A program made the position numbers and the translations under genes. DNA of 42,199 bases from CAYMDJ01 sp964537525. GTDB taxonomy: Archaea; Aenigmatarchaeota; Aenigmatarchaeia; QMZP01. The notes below the pieces were generated by a model that made no database searches, was not told where the DNA came from, and saw only the letters and a list, made by a program, of their open reading frames with translations. The DNA is taken from NCBI GenBank assembly GCA_964537525.1, contig CAZIAB010000003.1, forward strand, positions 1 through 42,199, read 5' to 3'. This document shows, piece by piece, positions 40,394 through 42,199 of the stretch (position 1 is its first letter; the number at the start of each line of letters is the position of its first letter).

Positions 40394-41308
40394 ATGAAGC
40401 ATTTGCTTTTATTAGCTTTATTCTTTCTGGTCCTCGTGTCGGGCTGCACATCAGAGACAGGGAGGGTAACGGACACGTCCCACCAGGATGGTGCCCACGA
40501 CGATTATGAGGAATACGTTTCTGCCAGGCAGACCGACCCCTGCATGGGCGTGGAGTGCGACATAACCACCATAACATGTCCCGACGGAACAGATGTCTCC
40601 TGCCGCGATTCGTGCAATCCCTCCACAGGGAACTGCGTCTCCTGCGAACCCCTCTGCACGGGCCACGAGACAACGGAGACGGTCAAGGTCAGCGGAGGTT
40701 CGCAGCAATCAGAGCAACCCGAAACTGACGATGACTGTCCCACATCGTGCGGCACATGCCAGAAACTCTCCGACTGCAAGTGCGTGACGCTCCTTGACTG
40801 CGAAGGGAACGGCATATGCGAGCAGGGAGAGTATCCCGACGGACAAGATTGCGAGCCCTGCCCCGAGGACACGGCCTGCACATCATACCGCTTTGACTTC
40901 TCTGTCCAGCTCTGCATCCCAGAGGACACCTGCTGCGGCAACGGGGCGTGCGACAACGGCGAGACAGAACAGGATTGTCCGAAGGACTGCTTCCAGGAAC
41001 AGGGAGATATCAGAATCCTTTCAGTCAATGAGATAGACGAGTACGTCGAGATTGAGGGCTATGGTTTCATCCTGACCGGCTGGACGCTGAAGGACGAAAC
41101 GGAAAAGAACGTCTATGCCTTCCCAGAGGGTTTCGTAATCAATGGCATCGTTACTATCCACACAGTAACCGGAGAGAATACGAAGACAGACCTTTACTGG
41201 GGCAGGGACTGCCCTGCGAACTCGTTCCAGTGCGTCTGGAACAACGACGGTGACACTGCATATTTGATAGACAACGGAGAAATCATCGACGAATACTCCT
41301 ATCCCTAA
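40394..41308 (+). CDS. Cys-rich secreted lipoprotein with C-terminal lamin tail domain
   Basis: A 304-residue exported protein. The signal peptide MKHLLLLALFFLVLVSGC ends in a lipobox Cys (about 18). The middle is very Cys-rich with two short motifs of the form C-G-N-G-x-C-x-x-G-E (GNGICEQGEYPDGQDC and GNGACDNGETEQDCPKDC), calcium-binding-like loops seen in many secreted archaeal proteins. The C-terminal about 95 residues (from GDIRILSVNEIDEYVEIEG, with FILTGWTLKDETEKNVYAFP and FQCVWNNDGDTAYLIDN) match the lamin tail domain (LTD, Ig-like). It is probably anchored by lipid outside the membrane; the role is unknown. The start at 40394 agrees with the TATA box 25 nt upstream. Confidence 0.85.
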   Translation: MKHLLLLALFFLVLVSGCTSETGRVTDTSHQDGAHDDYEEYVSARQTDPCMGVECDITTITCPDGTDVSCRDSCNPSTGNCVSCEPLCTGHETTETVKVSGGSQQSEQPETDDDCPTSCGTCQKLSDCKCVTLLDCEGNGICEQGEYPDGQDCEPCPEDTACTSYRFDFSVQLCIPEDTCCGNGACDNGETEQDCPKDCFQEQGDIRILSVNEIDEYVEIEGYGFILTGWTLKDETEKNVYAFPEGFVINGIVTIHTVTGENTKTDLYWGRDCPANSFQCVWNNDGDTAYLIDNGEIIDEYSYP

Positions 41309-41835
41309 TCCCTGTCCATGCAACTCTCGCAGAGCCACTTATCACCGACATTCTTGAGGTCGTCGGAATAGCCTTCGCACATCTCGCATATGCCTGATAT
41401 CGTTCCCTCCCTCGGGGAGACCCTCTCTATCCTCATCCTGAGCTTTTCTGACATTATATCAAGCAGCTGCGGCTGCACGAGAACGATTTCCTTCTCAGAC
41501 ACTATCCCATAAAGCTTTCCGTTCTTCATGACCGGAATCCTCTTGAACCCGGTCTTTATCATTAGCTGCGCGACCTTCTGTATATTCTCCTCAGGAGGGA
41601 CGGTGACGACACTCTTCTTCTTCATATCACCGAGCTTCATCTTACTCGGGTTCTTCCCCTGCGCTACGATAGAAACAATGTCATCATTCGTAACCATGTT
41701 GACCGGCACCGAGCCCTTCATAACTACGACAGAGCCAATCCTGTTGACCGTCATTATCTTCGCGGCATCCATGAGCGTTATGCCCGGGTCAGCGGTCACC
41801 ACGAACCTCCTCATTATCTTGTCAACGCTTACCAT
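41305..41835 (-). CDS. Tandem CBS-domain protein with C-terminal zinc ribbon
   Basis: A 176-residue protein with two CBS domains (about 1-60, VDKIMRRFVVTADPGITLMDAAKIM; about 66-128, MKKKSVVTVPPEENIQKVAQLM), forming a Bateman module that typically binds adenine nucleotides. A C-terminal Cys4 knuckle follows (CEMCEGYSDDLK...WLCESC). Such archaeal proteins are thought to be energy or ligand sensors. The start at 41835 is preferred because GGTGAT lies 4 nt upstream; ATG 41841 would leave no spacing. A TATA-like TTTATAAAAC on the reverse strand (about 41872-41881) fits. Its stop overlaps the lipoprotein stop by 4 bp. Confidence 0.9.
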   Translation of the reverse strand: MVSVDKIMRRFVVTADPGITLMDAAKIMTVNRIGSVVVMKGSVPVNMVTNDDIVSIVAQGKNPSKMKLGDMKKKSVVTVPPEENIQKVAQLMIKTGFKRIPVMKNGKLYGIVSEKEIVLVQPQLLDIMSEKLRMRIERVSPREGTISGICEMCEGYSDDLKNVGDKWLCESCMDRD

Positions 41836-41962
41836 TCCCATCACCCCTTTCTGATAATTATTGTTCCCGAGTTTTATAAAGGTGAAGATTTCCATCAAAA
41901 AACAGCTTATTTTTGGAATATTCCACAATATGTATTTATATATGTTTTGGACAATTCTAAAC

Positions 41963-42199
41963 ATGGCAGGAAGAATCACCAGAAGAGCCGGGAAAAAGAG
42001 GATAAGCGAGCAGACCAGGAAGGTCCTTGAGGTCATCTGCGAGAAATGGCCAGCGAACCCGCTGGAGGTCGCAATAGAGCTGGGAGAGAACGGAAAGAGC
42101 AAGAGCCTCTCTGCAAAATACATCTACCACTTCAGGCGACTCAAGGAGATGGACCTCATACAGATGAAGAAGACCGGCAACACCTACATCGCCTGGCCG
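41963..42199 (+). CDS. Winged-helix-type protein, 3' end cut by window
   Basis: The frame is open from ATG 41963 to the window edge (79 codons, no stop). It begins MAGRITRRAGKKRISEQT and contains a helix-turn-helix-like stretch (NPLEVAIELGEN ... LSAKYIYHFRRLKEMDLIQ) ending in a wing-like KKTGNTYIAWP. It is basic, so DNA or RNA binding is likely. A TATA-like TATTTATATATG at about 41933-41944 predicts a leaderless transcript. Divergent from the CBS gene. The family cannot be fixed without the rest of the gene. Confidence 0.7.
   Translation, partial: MAGRITRRAGKKRISEQTRKVLEVICEKWPANPLEVAIELGENGKSKSLSAKYIYHFRRLKEMDLIQMKKTGNTYIAWP

Noticed and set aside
1..42199. CRISPR arrays, rRNA genes or insertion sequences
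   Set aside because: No regularly spaced repeats, no rRNA-like sequence and no transposase or terminal inverted repeats were seen.

Overview
The window reads as a stretch of archaeal chromosome. It carries an Orc1/Cdc6 initiator next to ORB-type origin boxes, a DNA polymerase D small-subunit homologue, a family B DNA polymerase, Hjc resolvase, archaeal NAC, archaeal-type PheRS and GlyRS, and an intron-bearing tRNA. Many starts sit about 25 nt downstream of a TATA-like box, the arrangement of leaderless archaeal transcripts. AGG is a common arginine codon. The lineage (euryarchaeal or DPANN) cannot be fixed from sequence alone.

Layout. 1-9220 (minus): 3' truncated giant surface protein (>3,070 residues) with two LamG-type lectin domains, two NosD-like beta-helix domains, an Asn/Thr-rich sequon tract and a Gly-rich region; its upstream region holds a TTACCCTACA motif cluster. 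9547-13242 (minus): operon of ADP-forming acyl-CoA synthetase alpha, aldehyde dehydrogenase and NAD(P)H-hydrate dehydratase, divergent from an aminotransferase. 14565-16722: small wHTH protein, Hjc, metallophosphoesterase and a Cro/CI-type regulator. 16723-16981: probable replication origin, then orc1/cdc6, a shortened DP1-like gene and a TctA-family membrane protein. 20320-21093: LAGLIDADG endonuclease between 44-bp direct repeats, just downstream of the family B polymerase (21222-23888). 24051-28447: small hypothetical, NAC, Ca2+-type P-ATPase and Na+/Ca2+ exchanger. 28450-36000: GlyRS, PHP hydrolase, two GT2 glycosyltransferases, a methyltransferase and a poly-Trp protein of unknown role.

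34537-37899 is pheS-pheT, preceded by a short Phe-rich reading frame with its own TATA-like box, a candidate leader peptide. 38041-39175 holds a RelE-type toxin/partner pair and an AT-rich orphan. 39177-42199 holds a MinD-like ATPase, a tRNA-Arg(CCU) with two introns (one of 103 nt in the T-loop), a lamin-tail-domain lipoprotein, a CBS/zinc-ribbon protein and the start of a wHTH gene cut by the window edge.

The points most worth a second look are the Phe-rich leader of pheST, the T-loop tRNA intron, the polymerase D small subunit lacking its phosphodiesterase core, the endonuclease flanked by long repeats, and the clustered motif in front of the giant adhesin.
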